In this document: in pieces, positions 8,390 to 18,219 of the stretch
Numbering within the stretch: the stretch's first letter is position 1
Layout: the number at the start of each line of letters is the position of its first letter
Assembly: GCF_001717505.1 (NCBI RefSeq)
Contig: NZ_CP017037.1
Span: 1,031,001-1,095,000 of the forward strand
DNA length: 64,000 nucleotides
Source: Dialister pneumosintes
Lineage (GTDB): Bacteria > Bacillota > Negativicutes > Veillonellales > Dialisteraceae
Direction of reading: 5' to 3'
The notes under the pieces: generated by a model
The model's database searches: none
The model's input: the letters and a program-made list of their open reading frames with translations, nothing else
What the model was told of the DNA's origin: nothing
Translations under genes and position numbers: made by a program

Positions 8390-9208
8390 TTACTTTTGTA
8401 CTCCTATTTCTCTCCTATAATAGAACATATATTGCTGCATAATCCCTGCATAAACAGGGTAAGAAGTAAAAGGATTATTCCCTTCATATACTTCCTGAAT
8501 CACTCGATCAATCCATACGTCAATGGGTGCTCGACTTACTCTATAATAACCAAAAAGTGCTACACAGTTGGCAACTTTTATTCCAACGCCCGGAAATTCC
8601 ATCAGTTTTTCAACTAAATCTTCATCCGATAAATTCGTCCAATGATTCATATGTATTTGTTTTTGTATTAATAAATCAATGGTTTTCTGTATATAAGAAG
8701 CTCTATATCCCAATGAACAACTTTTAAGTTCTTCTATTGTCATTTGATGTAAAGTTTCTATTGTAGGAAAAGCCAAAAACTCTTCATTCTTATGAAAAAT
8801 TTTCTCCCCGCCATAAATACACAATTTGTTTATAGCATCACGAATTGCCGGAATTGATTTTCTCTGTGAAATAATAAAAGTAATGAGCATCTCAAAAGAA
8901 TCTTGACGCAATATACGAATCCCTTTGCTATATTCCCCGGCTTTTTGCAAATATACATCTGTATTATCAATAGATTCTCTAATTTTTTTATAATTTGTAT
9001 CTAAATCAAAATACATATGCCAAATGCTATTCCACTCATTTTTTGAGCAATCCACCTCATATAAAAATGGAGCTATGGGTAATATATGTACCATATGCTT
9101 TCCTGTGATAAACCGATATTTACCATCCACTAACTTTTCAGCCCGAAAACATTGTCCGCTTTTAATAATTTTATCTAAATTAAAATCATCTGTAACTGTA
9201 ATTTGCAA
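8390..9208 (-). CDS. OGG1-type DNA glycosylase (HhH-GPD)
   Basis: A 272-residue HhH-GPD DNA glycosylase resembling the 8-oxoguanine glycosylase OGG1 rather than AlkA. The N-terminal domain has SGQCFRAEK, a hallmark of the OGG1 group. The helix-hairpin-helix reads FPGVGIKVANC and supplies the catalytic Lys211. The conserved Asp230 sits in APIDVW. The enzyme would excise oxidised or alkylated bases and cleave the abasic site. It is convergent with aspA and shares its terminator. The exact lesion specificity cannot be read from sequence. Confidence 0.85.
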   Translation of the reverse strand: MQITVTDDFNLDKIIKSGQCFRAEKLVDGKYRFITGKHMVHILPIAPFLYEVDCSKNEWNSIWHMYFDLDTNYKKIRESIDNTDVYLQKAGEYSKGIRILRQDSFEMLITFIISQRKSIPAIRDAINKLCIYGGEKIFHKNEEFLAFPTIETLHQMTIEELKSCSLGYRASYIQKTIDLLIQKQIHMNHWTNLSDEDLVEKLMEFPGVGIKVANCVALFGYYRVSRAPIDVWIDRVIQEVYEGNNPFTSYPVYAGIMQQYMFYYRREIGVQK

Positions 9209-9237
9209 TTTGTGATTCCTTCCCCTGGTATATACTT

Positions 9238-9289
9238 AAAAATACAGCACTGCAGCAATAATATATCACTTTGTGCAGTACTGTATTTT
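9238..9289 (-). terminator. Terminator of nrdG
   Basis: AAATACAG and CTGTATTT form the base of a hairpin, with a further paired CTGCA/TGCAG segment inside and a loop of about 19 bases. It begins at the nrdG stop and reads out with a T run on the minus strand. Confidence 0.7.
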
Positions 9290-9842
9290 ATAAATGAGTC
9301 ATTGCTGATATAGAAACCATTCCCGGTTTCCACAAAACAATTTTTCCTTCTTTTCGAGTTCGTTGTACATCTATAGTCCGTTGATTGGAAGATCCTTTAA
9401 AAAGCAAAGTAATATCTTTAAGTTCTAAAACAAATCGACCATCTACCAATACATCAATTCGTTTAAGTAACTCTTCTGTTTCCGGAATCATTTTACTAAA
9501 GCGTCCTACAAGATCTCTATCGTATAAATAACCGCTATAACACCAAAGATCTTTTTCCGGGTATGTTTCTTTAAACCTTTTTACTAAAGGTAATAAAGCT
9601 TTCTGATTCGAAGGCTCCATAGGCTCTCCACCTAATAAAGTCATCCCTTGATAGCAGTCTTGCCCCAACTGTTCAATAATATAATCTATTGTTTCTTCAG
9701 TAAAAGGATTTCCGTAATCAAAATCCCAGGTCTTAGCATTAAAACAGCCTTTGCAATGATGCGTACACCCGGATACAAATAGGGATAACCGAATTCCAGG
9801 TCCATTAGCTATATCATATGTTTTAATTCCTGAATAATTCAA
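9288..9842 (-). CDS. nrdG: Anaerobic ribonucleoside-triphosphate reductase activating protein
   Basis: A radical-SAM activase of 184 residues that generates the glycyl radical on NrdD. The iron-sulfur cluster motif CTHHCKGC (Cys26, Cys30, Cys33, a CX3CX2C pattern) and the following TLLGGEP SAM-binding stretch are present. The start codon is TTG at 9842, supported by GGGAGG six bases upstream and by the N-terminus MNYSGIKTYDIANGPG typical of the family. It follows nrdD on the same strand, separated by a hairpin terminator. Confidence 0.93.
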   Translation of the reverse strand: MNYSGIKTYDIANGPGIRLSLFVSGCTHHCKGCFNAKTWDFDYGNPFTEETIDYIIEQLGQDCYQGMTLLGGEPMEPSNQKALLPLVKRFKETYPEKDLWCYSGYLYDRDLVGRFSKMIPETEELLKRIDVLVDGRFVLELKDITLLFKGSSNQRTIDVQRTRKEGKIVLWKPGMVSISAMTHL

Positions 9843-9865
9843 TATAAACCTCCCTATTTATGTAT

Positions 9866-9894
9866 AAAATAAGCCGGAACAACCGGCTTATTTT
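9866..9894 (-). terminator. Hairpin between nrdD and nrdG
   Basis: AAAATAAGCCGG and its perfect complement with a 5-base loop, followed by T residues on the minus strand. It could end nrdD transcripts and lower nrdG expression relative to nrdD, since the activase is needed only in small amounts. Confidence 0.8.
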
Positions 9895-9908
9895 CGTTAT
9901 TGTATACA

Positions 9909-12116
9909 TTATAAATGTAATACACGATCCTTAATTTCTTGTGTACGACCTTGATTCCAGAATTGCGTACCAATGTATCCACAAGTGCGTCGTGCTACAG
10001 ACATCTGGTGCTGATCAGTATTCTTACAATGAGGACATTCCCAACCTAACTTACCATCATCACCGTCTTTAATCAAAATTTCCCCTTCATATCCGCATTT
10101 CATACAATAATCACTCTTGGTGTTAAGTTCTGCATACATAATATTATTGTAAATATATTTCATAACGGTTAATACTGCCGGAATATTATTCTGCATATTA
10201 GGTACTTCTACATAACTAATAGCACCGCCGGGCGATAATCTTTGAAAATCAGATTCAAATTTCAACTTATGGAAAGCATCAATTTCTTCTGCTACATGTA
10301 CATGATAGCTATTCGTAATATAATTCTTGTCTGTTACACCGGGAATCATTCCATAGCGTTTTTGTAAGCATTTAGAAAACTTATAAGTAGTAGACTCCAT
10401 AGGTGTTCCATATACAGAATAGCTAATATTTTCTGCCTCTTTCCATTCTGTACATTTATCATTGAGCATCTGCATAACTTTCATGGCAAATTCTCTACCT
10501 TCATCAGTAGTATGCGATTTTCCAAGCATGCGTACGCACATTTCATAAAGACCTGCATAACCCAAAGAAATTGTCGAGTATCCATTATATAGTAATTTAT
10601 CAATGGTTTCTCCTTTTTTAAGTCGTGCTAAAGCACCATACTGCCACAAAATAGGTGCTACATCAGATACGGTCCCCAATAATCTTTCATGACGACAACG
10701 CAATGCTCGATGGCATAATTCTAAACGTTTTTCCAATAGTTTCCAGAAGGAATCCATATCTCCTTCAGAAGCACATGCCACATCTACCAAATTAATAGTA
10801 ACTACACCTTGATTAAAGCGTCCATAGAATTTATGACTTCCATCCGAATTTCTCTGAGAATCTTCAACTGTCAAGAAAGAGCGGCATCCCATACAAGTGT
10901 ATACATTTCCACGCTTCAGTTCTTTCATAATCTTAGCGGAAATATAATCCGGCACAAGACGTTTAGCAGTACATTGTGCAGCTAACTCTGTCAGATAATA
11001 ATAAGGAGAGTTTTCATGAATATTATCTTCATCTAATACATAAATAAGCTTGGGGAATGCCGGAGTAATCCAGACCCCTTTTTCATTTTTAACACCTTGC
11101 ATACGCTGGCGAAGAACTTCTTTAATAATAAGAGCTAAATCATCTCGAGTTTGTCCTTCCGGCACCTCATCCAGATACATGAATATGGTTACGAAAGGTG
11201 CCTGTCCATTACAAGTCATTAATGTAATAAGCTGATATTGAATAGTTTGAATTCCGCTTTTAACTTCTTCTTCTAAACGACGTTTAACAATTTTATTTAT
11301 AACGATTTCATCTAAACTTTCCCCGCATTCAGTACGTTCTGCAATCACCTGTTTTCTAATCTTTTGGCGACTGATATCTACAAAAGGAGCTAAATGTGAC
11401 AAAGTAAATGACTGTCCACCATATTGATTAGATGCTACCTGGGCAACAATCTGTGTAGTTACATTACAAGCAGTAAAAAAACTATGTGGTTTTTCAATCA
11501 TAGTCTGACTAATAACAGTTCCGTTTTGCAACATATCTTCCAAATTAATTAAATCACAGTTATGTTCACGTTGTGCAAAATAATCAGAATCATGGAAATG
11601 GATAATGCCTTCTTTATGTGCTTTCACAATTTCTTCCGGCAAAAGTAGTCTCTCTGTTAAGTCTTTACTTACCTCACCAGCCATATAATCACGTTGTGTT
11701 GAATTAATAATCGGATTCTTATTAGAGTTTTCTTGTTTTACTTCTTCATTAGACAAATCAATTAAAGAAAGAATTCCGTTATCGGTAGTATTTGTCTTTC
11801 GAGAAATTTCACGTCTATATCTATAACGTACATATTTCTGTGCAACTTCATAAGCACGCATTTCCATAATGCCACGTTCTACCATATCTTGTATGTCTTC
11901 TACATGTGCTGCATGAATCATCTGCCCAACAGACTTAGCAATAGTATCCGCCACCGCACGAATTTGATATTCATTCATACGATGAATTGGCTTCACTTCA
12001 TTATTAGCAGCAGTAATTGCATTAATAATTTTTTCAATATCAAAAGAAACTTCCGTTCCATTCCTCTTAATAACTCTAGTTTTTACAACATCTGATGTAC
12101 GATGATTCCCTTCCAT
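9909..12116 (-). CDS. nrdD: Anaerobic ribonucleoside-triphosphate reductase (class III)
   Basis: The catalytic subunit, about 735 residues, that makes deoxynucleotides from ribonucleoside triphosphates without oxygen. An N-terminal ATP-cone (about residues 12-105, starting VIKRNGTEVSF) gives allosteric overall control. The catalytic barrel contains CNVTTQIVAQVASNQYGG. A C-terminal zinc site of two CxxC pairs (CMKC and CPHC) precedes the glycyl radical loop RRTCGYIG. The open frame reaches an ATG at 12146, but the ATG at 12116 has GGAGG seven bases before it and is preferred. It is regulated by NrdR boxes just upstream and followed by nrdG. Confidence 0.95.
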   Translation of the reverse strand: MEGNHRTSDVVKTRVIKRNGTEVSFDIEKIINAITAANNEVKPIHRMNEYQIRAVADTIAKSVGQMIHAAHVEDIQDMVERGIMEMRAYEVAQKYVRYRYRREISRKTNTTDNGILSLIDLSNEEVKQENSNKNPIINSTQRDYMAGEVSKDLTERLLLPEEIVKAHKEGIIHFHDSDYFAQREHNCDLINLEDMLQNGTVISQTMIEKPHSFFTACNVTTQIVAQVASNQYGGQSFTLSHLAPFVDISRQKIRKQVIAERTECGESLDEIVINKIVKRRLEEEVKSGIQTIQYQLITLMTCNGQAPFVTIFMYLDEVPEGQTRDDLALIIKEVLRQRMQGVKNEKGVWITPAFPKLIYVLDEDNIHENSPYYYLTELAAQCTAKRLVPDYISAKIMKELKRGNVYTCMGCRSFLTVEDSQRNSDGSHKFYGRFNQGVVTINLVDVACASEGDMDSFWKLLEKRLELCHRALRCRHERLLGTVSDVAPILWQYGALARLKKGETIDKLLYNGYSTISLGYAGLYEMCVRMLGKSHTTDEGREFAMKVMQMLNDKCTEWKEAENISYSVYGTPMESTTYKFSKCLQKRYGMIPGVTDKNYITNSYHVHVAEEIDAFHKLKFESDFQRLSPGGAISYVEVPNMQNNIPAVLTVMKYIYNNIMYAELNTKSDYCMKCGYEGEILIKDGDDGKLGWECPHCKNTDQHQMSVARRTCGYIGTQFWNQGRTQEIKDRVLHL

Positions 12117-12190
12117 ACCAATTCCTCCAATGAGAACTTTATGCATTTATAATTATATATTTAATTTAGCATATTATGTGTAACTTGGAT

Positions 12191-12233
12191 ACAATATATT
12201 GTTTGTTATTATACTTAAACATCAATATATTGT
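12191..12233 (-). promoter_or_regulatory. Pair of NrdR boxes upstream of nrdD
   Basis: Two copies of the core CAATATATTG (12192-12201 and 12223-12232) have centres 31 bp apart, three helical turns. The first lies within the longer palindrome ACAATATATTGT. This matches the known arrangement of paired NrdR boxes before ribonucleotide reductase genes. No nrdR gene lies in the window. Confidence 0.8.
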
Positions 12234-12499
12234 ATCTGCCTGAATTATAATACTATGTTATTCTACTTTTTTCAATATCTACTTTTTGTCATTTTTCCTT
12301 TTTATCATTCTCAAAAAAGTCCTTAATATATATATCATCGAAATATTAAATGAATAATTCTCATTGCAAGAAAATAAATGAAGTATTATGCCTTTTTAGC
12401 ATAGCATTTTTAATATTTATCATATATCGATATTATCTATACTAAATACATAAAACATACTACAATAAAAAATATTCTTATTTTTTAGGAGGATTTTTC

Positions 12500-13270
12500 A
12501 TGTACAAGTATTATGATATTGGATTGAACTTATTTACCCCTTCTTTCCCTAATCCTAAACAAATTATAAAAGATGCCGAAAATGCTAATATTTGTTGCAT
12601 ACTAACCGGAGCCCAACCGGATGATAATGAACGAGTAAATACATTCGTCCAATCACAAAATGTATACGGAACAGCAGGAATTCACCCTCATGTTGCATCT
12701 CAGGCAACCACCGCTGATATTTTACGTATTGAAGAAATCGTAAAAAACAATCCTAAAATAGTAGCTGTTGGAGAATGTGGTTTAGATTATAATCGTATGT
12801 TTTCACTAAAAGAGATTCAAATCTCTGTGTTCAAATCTCTTATTAAACTAGCCGAGAAATTAAATAAACCACTTTTCCTTCATCAACGAGATGCAGAGGA
12901 AGATTTTATCGCATGCTTTAAAGGCCATGAAGCCATATGTAAAAAAGCTGTTGTGCATTGTTTTACGGGTAACCGTGAAATGGCATTGAAACTAATTGAT
13001 ATGGGATTTTATATCGGTATTACCGGATGGATTTGCGATGAACGAAGAGGTGATGATTTACGTAAAGCCGTATCCGCCATTCCATTAAATCGTATTATGA
13101 TTGAAACAGATGCTCCCTACTTAACCCCCAGAGGATTTAATCTTCCCCGAACCAATATCCCTCAAAATATTACCTATGTAGCCAAATCATTGGCTGCTTA
13201 TATGAATATTCCTGAAGAAAGTTTGCTTATGCATGCAAGAGAAAATACGAAACGGTTTTTTTCCATATAA
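12500..13270 (+). CDS. tatD: TatD family metal-dependent DNase/hydrolase
   Basis: A 256-residue TIM-barrel hydrolase of the TatD family, linked to 3'-5' exonuclease activity and DNA repair. The N-terminus YYDIGLNLF matches the true TatD subgroup, where the usual His-x-His is replaced by IGxNL. Further motifs are GECGLDYNR, FLHQRDAEEDF, VHCFTGN and IETDAPYL. The start follows AGGAGG closely. The 270 bases upstream (12234-12499) are AT-rich and show no gene. A GAATAATTCTC stretch near 12351 faintly resembles a Fur site but was not accepted. Confidence 0.88.
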   Translation: MYKYYDIGLNLFTPSFPNPKQIIKDAENANICCILTGAQPDDNERVNTFVQSQNVYGTAGIHPHVASQATTADILRIEEIVKNNPKIVAVGECGLDYNRMFSLKEIQISVFKSLIKLAEKLNKPLFLHQRDAEEDFIACFKGHEAICKKAVVHCFTGNREMALKLIDMGFYIGITGWICDERRGDDLRKAVSAIPLNRIMIETDAPYLTPRGFNLPRTNIPQNITYVAKSLAAYMNIPEESLLMHARENTKRFFSI

Positions 13271-13310
13271 AAAATAGGAGTAAACTAATATGGTTTACTC
13301 CTATTTTTTA
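13269..13310. terminator. Bidirectional terminator between tatD and upp
   Basis: AAAAAATAGGAGTAAAC pairs with GTTTACTCCTATTTTTT around a short loop. It serves two convergent genes. Confidence 0.9.
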
Positions 13311-13317
13311 TATATTT

Positions 13318-13941
13318 TTATTTAGTTCCAAAAATTCTATCTCCTGCATCACCCAATCCAGGAACAATATACCCATGTTCATTTAAACATTCGTCTACCG
13401 CTGCCGTATAAATTCTAACATCCGGATGCTCTTTATTAACTAAAGCTACGCCTTCCGGTGCTGCAACAAGGCACATTAATCGAATATCTTTTGCGCCTCT
13501 ATCTTTTAACATTTGAATGGCAGCCACACTGCTTCCACCTGTAGCTAACATCGGATCTACTACCACAAAACTTCTGTTTTCTGTATTAGGAAGTTTGCAA
13601 TAATATTCGACAGGTTTTAATGTTTTAGGATCACGATATAATCCGATAACACCAATACGTGCAGAAGGAATTAAATCTAATAAACCTTGTACCATACCGA
13701 AACCGGCACGTAAGACAGGAACTATACCTATTTTTTTACCGGTTAGTTTCTTACTAATCGTCTTTTGAATGGGAGTTTCAATTTCCACATCTTCTAAAGG
13801 AAGATCACGAGTAATTTCATAGCCCATAAGCATAGTGATTTCTTCTAATAATTTTCTAAAATCTGCAGAGCTGGTATCTTTTTTACGCATAATTGTAATT
13901 TTATGCTGAATCAGTGGATGATCAATAATTTTTACTTGCAT
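13318..13941 (-). CDS. upp: Uracil phosphoribosyltransferase
   Basis: A 207-residue pyrimidine-salvage enzyme that makes UMP from uracil and PRPP. The PRPP-binding loop [16 protein letters not shown], the conserved [10 protein letters not shown] segment and the C-terminal uracil-binding [13 protein letters not shown] are all intact. Length is standard. AAAGGG lies before the ATG. It is apparently a single-gene unit between the tatD terminator and the uracil-DNA glycosylase gene. Confidence 0.96.
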   Translation of the reverse strand: MQVKIIDHPLIQHKITIMRKKDTSSADFRKLLEEITMLMGYEITRDLPLEDVEIETPIQKTISKKLTGKKIGIVPVLRAGFGMVQGLLDLIPSARIGVIGLYRDPKTLKPVEYYCKLPNTENRSFVVVDPMLATGGSSVAAIQMLKDRGAKDIRLMCLVAAPEGVALVNKEHPDVRIYTAAVDECLNEHGYIVPGLGDAGDRIFGTK

Positions 13942-14032
13942 AGCGGTTCCCTTTCAAAATTCTTTAAATGTATTTATCTTGTTTATAATACCATAAATAA
14001 ATTATTTTTTTGAACTACTTATAAAGCTTATA

Positions 14033-14785
14033 TTAGTCACACATAAGTTTATTTTTTTCTTTCCTCATTGCAATTCTATCTGCATAAGTATCTAACAAAT
14101 CAACTGGTTCTATACTTTTCCAATTCCAATCAGGAGCAGCTTTCATCGCACATTCTTTTGCCGCTTTCATATCATAGTAAACTTGCCACTTAGCGTCTAC
14201 TAATGATTTCCCTTCTAAACGAAGTAGATAAGCAGGATGAAAGGTCGGCATAATAGGAATATTTCTCCAAGAAATCCATTGCCCCCGACTTCTAATAATC
14301 CCAACATCTCTCCCCAAGAAAAAGCGTAATGCAGGTTTTCCCAGTGCCAAAATTACTTTTGGTTTTATAATTTGTATTTCACGTATTAACCAACGTCCTG
14401 CACACACATTGGCTTCTTGCATAGTTGGTGTACGATTATTTCTTGGACGACATTTTACTATGTTGGTCACATATACTCGATCTCGCGTAATACCTATAGA
14501 CCATAACGCTTTATCTAAAAGTTTTCCTGAAGGACCTACCAAAGGAAGTCCTTTTTCATCTTCCACACCGCCAGGTCCTTCTCCAACAATCATAAGCGGA
14601 GATTTCTCTGACCCAGAAGATAATACAGGACCATGTCCACCTTCTGTTCGTAAATGACATGCATTACATTCATAGAAACAGTTTTCCAATTCTTCATATG
14701 TCATCAATGATGTTAATGTCTTTTTTCGAGTATCCTCTTGCTTAGTCTGCCGATCCCATGCATCTTCATTTCCCCATAAATCCAT
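14033..14785 (-). CDS. Family 4 uracil-DNA glycosylase
   Basis: About 250 residues. Family 4 enzymes remove uracil from DNA and carry a 4Fe-4S cluster. Cluster cysteines are visible at CNACHL near the N-terminus and CAGRW later. The catalytic-site stretch is GEGPGGVEDEKGLPLVGPSG, followed by TNIVKCRPRNNRTP and the C-terminal HPAYLLR. The open frame extends to a TTG at 14806, but the ATG at 14785 has AGAAGG at good distance. It follows dnaB on the same strand within about 25 bases, so it may share its transcript. Confidence 0.88.
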   Translation of the reverse strand: MDLWGNEDAWDRQTKQEDTRKKTLTSLMTYEELENCFYECNACHLRTEGGHGPVLSSGSEKSPLMIVGEGPGGVEDEKGLPLVGPSGKLLDKALWSIGITRDRVYVTNIVKCRPRNNRTPTMQEANVCAGRWLIREIQIIKPKVILALGKPALRFFLGRDVGIIRSRGQWISWRNIPIMPTFHPAYLLRLEGKSLVDAKWQVYYDMKAAKECAMKAAPDWNWKSIEPVDLLDTYADRIAMRKEKNKLMCD

Positions 14786-14807
14786 AAAGATCCCTTCTAT
14801 AAACAAG

Positions 14808-16232
14808 TTACATATCTTCCGGAACTTCTTGATTTGTCATTTCATAGAACAAAGTAAATTGTCCCGCAAAATACATCTCAATGGTACCTACAGGTCCATT
14901 ACGATTTTTAGCTAAAATAACTTCTGTAACATTATTCTTCTCATCGTCATCCTGCATTTCCTTATTATAATAAGCTTCACGATATAAAAATGCTACCATA
15001 TCCGCATCCTGTTCTAATGATCCCGATTCACGAAGATCTGATAACATCGGACGATGATCTTGTCTGGACTCTACACTTCGTGATAACTGTGATAAAGCAA
15101 TAACCGGTACATTCAATTCACGCGCTAAACTCTTTAAAGAACGAGATATTTCAGATATTTCTTGTTGCCTGTTATCACTTGCATTCTTAGAAGAACCTTT
15201 CATTAACTGTAAATAGTCTATCATGATAATATCCAATCCACGCTCCGCTTTCAGTCTACGTGATTTAGATCGTACTTCTGATACCGAAATCCCCGGTGTA
15301 TCGTCAATATATAAAGGTGCATTAATAAGATGCCCCGCTGCCGCCGCTAAATTTCTCCATTCTTCTTGACTGGTAATACGACCTGTTCTAAGTTTCTGAC
15401 TGTCAATTAAAGCTGTAGAACAAAGAAGACGTTGTACCAACTGTTCTCTTGACATTTCTAAAGAGAAAAATGCTACTGTTTTATGGTCACTGGACAAACT
15501 CATATTTTTAGCGATATTTAAAATAAACGCAGTCTTTCCCATAGATGGACGAGCTGCTGTAATAATAAAATCACCTTTTTGGAATCCGCTTGTTAACCCA
15601 TCTAACTTGGAAAACCCGGAGGGAAGACCTGTAACCCCTTCCTTATTTTGAAACTTTTCATTAATATCTTCTAATGCATGCTGTACGGCTTCACCAATAG
15701 GAACAAAATCACTCTTTCTATCGTCTTTTGCAACTTCTAAAATACGTCTTTCTGCATCATCAACGATTTCTTGTACGTCGTCATGTTCATTATATGCATT
15801 ATTTGCAATAATCCCTGCCGCATCAATAAGTCCGCGTAATTTTGATTTTTCTTGCACAATCTTAGCATGTTCTCCAACGGATTTAGTTGAAAAAACCTTT
15901 TCTGCTAACCCATTAATATAAATAACACCGCCAACAGCATCCAACTTACCCATGCGACGTAATTCTTCCGTTACAGTTACAATATCTGCTTCTTTATTAT
16001 TTCTCGCTAAATTCAAAATAGCTTCAAAAATAATCCCATCCGCATCTCTGTAAAAGTCGTCTGCACGTAAAATATCTTCCGCTGTAACAATAGCACTCTT
16101 ATCTAAAAGCATCGCCCCTAATACAGCTTGTTCCGCCTCTAAGTTTTGTGGAGGAATACGACTGACTATCATATTTTCAGTAAGAGATTTCCCTCCGCGT
16201 TTTTCCCACTTTTTCTCTTCTATACGAGCCAT
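14808..16232 (-). CDS. dnaB: Replicative DNA helicase
   Basis: A 474-residue hexameric helicase that unwinds DNA at the replication fork. The N-terminal DnaB domain begins at PPQNLEAEQAVLGAML (about residues 27-42). The RecA-like core has Walker A in ARPSMGKTAF, Walker B in IIMIDYLQLM, and the SREQ and SQLSR motifs. It starts with AAAGGAG at 5 bases. Directly upstream is lonC with a 10-base gap, an arrangement seen in other Firmicutes, and downstream is the uracil-DNA glycosylase gene. Confidence 0.96.
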   Translation of the reverse strand: MARIEEKKWEKRGGKSLTENMIVSRIPPQNLEAEQAVLGAMLLDKSAIVTAEDILRADDFYRDADGIIFEAILNLARNNKEADIVTVTEELRRMGKLDAVGGVIYINGLAEKVFSTKSVGEHAKIVQEKSKLRGLIDAAGIIANNAYNEHDDVQEIVDDAERRILEVAKDDRKSDFVPIGEAVQHALEDINEKFQNKEGVTGLPSGFSKLDGLTSGFQKGDFIITAARPSMGKTAFILNIAKNMSLSSDHKTVAFFSLEMSREQLVQRLLCSTALIDSQKLRTGRITSQEEWRNLAAAAGHLINAPLYIDDTPGISVSEVRSKSRRLKAERGLDIIMIDYLQLMKGSSKNASDNRQQEISEISRSLKSLARELNVPVIALSQLSRSVESRQDHRPMLSDLRESGSLEQDADMVAFLYREAYYNKEMQDDDEKNNVTEVILAKNRNGPVGTIEMYFAGQFTLFYEMTNQEVPEDM

Positions 16233-16242
16233 AACGTCTCCT

Positions 16243-18156
16243 TTACTTATCTGCCAACATATGAGTTAACACTTCTTGAATAGTACTTACAGGAATAATC
16301 TGCATATCCATATAAGTTCTTCCCACATCCGATTCATTAAGTTTTGGAATTAATATTTTACTCATTCCTGCTTGATAAGCACCCAATACTTTTTCTTGCA
16401 CTCCGCCAACCGGCTTAATCTCTCCTGACAAAGAAATTTCACCGGTTAAAGCTATATTTTGATGAATAGGTTTCTTTTCAATTGCGGAAACAATAGCACA
16501 AGTAATAGCACTACCGGCAGAAGGCCCATCTATATTGCCACCACCGACAATATTTATATATAAATCATAATCCGATAATCTTTTCCCTGTAAGAGCTCTC
16601 ACTACAGCTGTTGCATTAGAAACAGAATCCTTGGCCATAGTCCCTGCCGTATCATTAAAATGAATCCGCCCCTTACCTTTTTCAGATGGATAAACAACCG
16701 TCTCAATTTCAATAGTACTTCCTAAATAACCGGATACACCCAGTCCATAAACATGTCCTATCTTAAACGTATCTGATGCTATTCGACGTTTCCATGCAGT
16801 CATATGTCCGGATTGCGCAATACGTTTCATTATATCATTTGTTACCAGTATATCATCGATTGCTCCTCGTTCATATACTGCCATACTATAAGCATCTACC
16901 AGTAAATTAACTGCTTTGCGCCCCTCCATAGTATATTCACTAACTACATCTTCTACGCCCTCTTCTAAATCCACATGCAGTCTTTCAGCTGCATCTCTAA
17001 CAATATGTTTTACACCTTCCGGTTGCAAAGGATTAAAAAAAACAGAAGCACAACGAGAACGAATTGCCGGATTAATTTCTTCCGGTAAACGTGTAGTAGC
17101 TCCTATGAGAATAAAATCAGCAGGTGCCCCTTCAGAAAAAAGTTTCTTAATATAAGCCGGTATTCTTACATTATCTTCATCATAATAAGCAGATTCAAAA
17201 AACACACGTTTATCTTCTAATACTTTAAGCAATTTATTTAATAAAATAGGATCCAGTTCCCCAATTTCATCAATAAAGAGTACTCCTCCATGTGCTTGTG
17301 TTACCAATCCCGGTTTCGGTTCCGGAATCCCTTCTTCGGCTAAATCCTTTTGTGCTCCTTGATATAAAGGATCATGAACAGACCCTATCAAAGGATTCGT
17401 CATATCTCGATTATCCCACCGTAAAGTAGTCCCATCACACTCTATAAAGGGAGCCTCTTCACCAAAAGCAGTATAAGCTATTTTTTTCGCTTCTTCCAAT
17501 ACCAATCTGGCAGTAGTAGTCTTTCCGACACCTGGAGGACCATAAAGAATTATATGTTGAGGAAAAGGAGAAGCTATACGTGAAGCAACCGCTTTAACTG
17601 CAGATTCTTGTCCTATAATATCTATCAACCTAGAAGGTCTTACTAAAGAAAAAGCTGTCTTAGATAAACTCACTTTATCTAATGCCGATAACTTTTTTAA
17701 TTTCCTTGCACTATGAGGAGTTTCACAAGAGGAGTCTTCTTCAGTTAAAAGTTCTCTCTTGATTTCATCTACATACTCTTGATGTTTTTCTTCTAATCTT
17801 TCAGCAATTTTCCTTTCGAGTTGTTCTTCTACTGTTTTACGTGCTAGTAACTCTGATAACTTGTTTTCAAGTGTATCCATAATCAAAGGAAATTCCTTTG
17901 ATGTAGGCTCTTTGTAAAAATCTTTACTTCCTAAAATTAAACGCTGTAATCCAACAAGGCGCTTACCTATTTCTTCTTCATGAATATACTTTAATGCATC
18001 ATACTTACTTGCATTTAAAATTAACTTTTCCGGTCCTACAATACTAACATATACTCTATAAATAGTTTCTACTTGTTGCTTTAAATAATCGTCTTCACGT
18101 CTTTTTTTATCTCCTCGATGCATGAACCGATTTAATAAACTCCTTATATCTGCCAC
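16243..18156 (-). CDS. lonC: Lon family ATP-dependent protease (LonC type)
   Basis: A 637-residue protease with an N-terminal region that includes a charged coiled coil (about residues 105-140). An AAA+ module follows with Walker A GPPGVGKTT and Walker B LFIDEIGEL. The C-terminal Lon protease domain has the catalytic Ser in DGPSAGSAIT and the Lys in GGVQEKVLGAYQAG. The classic Lon substrate-binding domain is absent, which separates it from LonA. In spore formers the related gene is sporulation-linked; in this organism the role is unknown. It is upstream of dnaB in the same unit. Confidence 0.88.
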   Translation of the reverse strand: MADIRSLLNRFMHRGDKKRREDDYLKQQVETIYRVYVSIVGPEKLILNASKYDALKYIHEEEIGKRLVGLQRLILGSKDFYKEPTSKEFPLIMDTLENKLSELLARKTVEEQLERKIAERLEEKHQEYVDEIKRELLTEEDSSCETPHSARKLKKLSALDKVSLSKTAFSLVRPSRLIDIIGQESAVKAVASRIASPFPQHIILYGPPGVGKTTTARLVLEEAKKIAYTAFGEEAPFIECDGTTLRWDNRDMTNPLIGSVHDPLYQGAQKDLAEEGIPEPKPGLVTQAHGGVLFIDEIGELDPILLNKLLKVLEDKRVFFESAYYDEDNVRIPAYIKKLFSEGAPADFILIGATTRLPEEINPAIRSRCASVFFNPLQPEGVKHIVRDAAERLHVDLEEGVEDVVSEYTMEGRKAVNLLVDAYSMAVYERGAIDDILVTNDIMKRIAQSGHMTAWKRRIASDTFKIGHVYGLGVSGYLGSTIEIETVVYPSEKGKGRIHFNDTAGTMAKDSVSNATAVVRALTGKRLSDYDLYINIVGGGNIDGPSAGSAITCAIVSAIEKKPIHQNIALTGEISLSGEIKPVGGVQEKVLGAYQAGMSKILIPKLNESDVGRTYMDMQIIPVSTIQEVLTHMLADK

Positions 18157-18219
18157 GCGTCTACTCCTTCATATTCTTTAGATTATGGATTTTCATACAG
18201 TTTTAACACAAAAATCTAT

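Noticed and set aside
12345-12365. Fur-box-like sequence upstream of tatD
   Set aside because: It matches only part of the consensus, has no promoter beside it, and tatD is not a typical iron-controlled gene.
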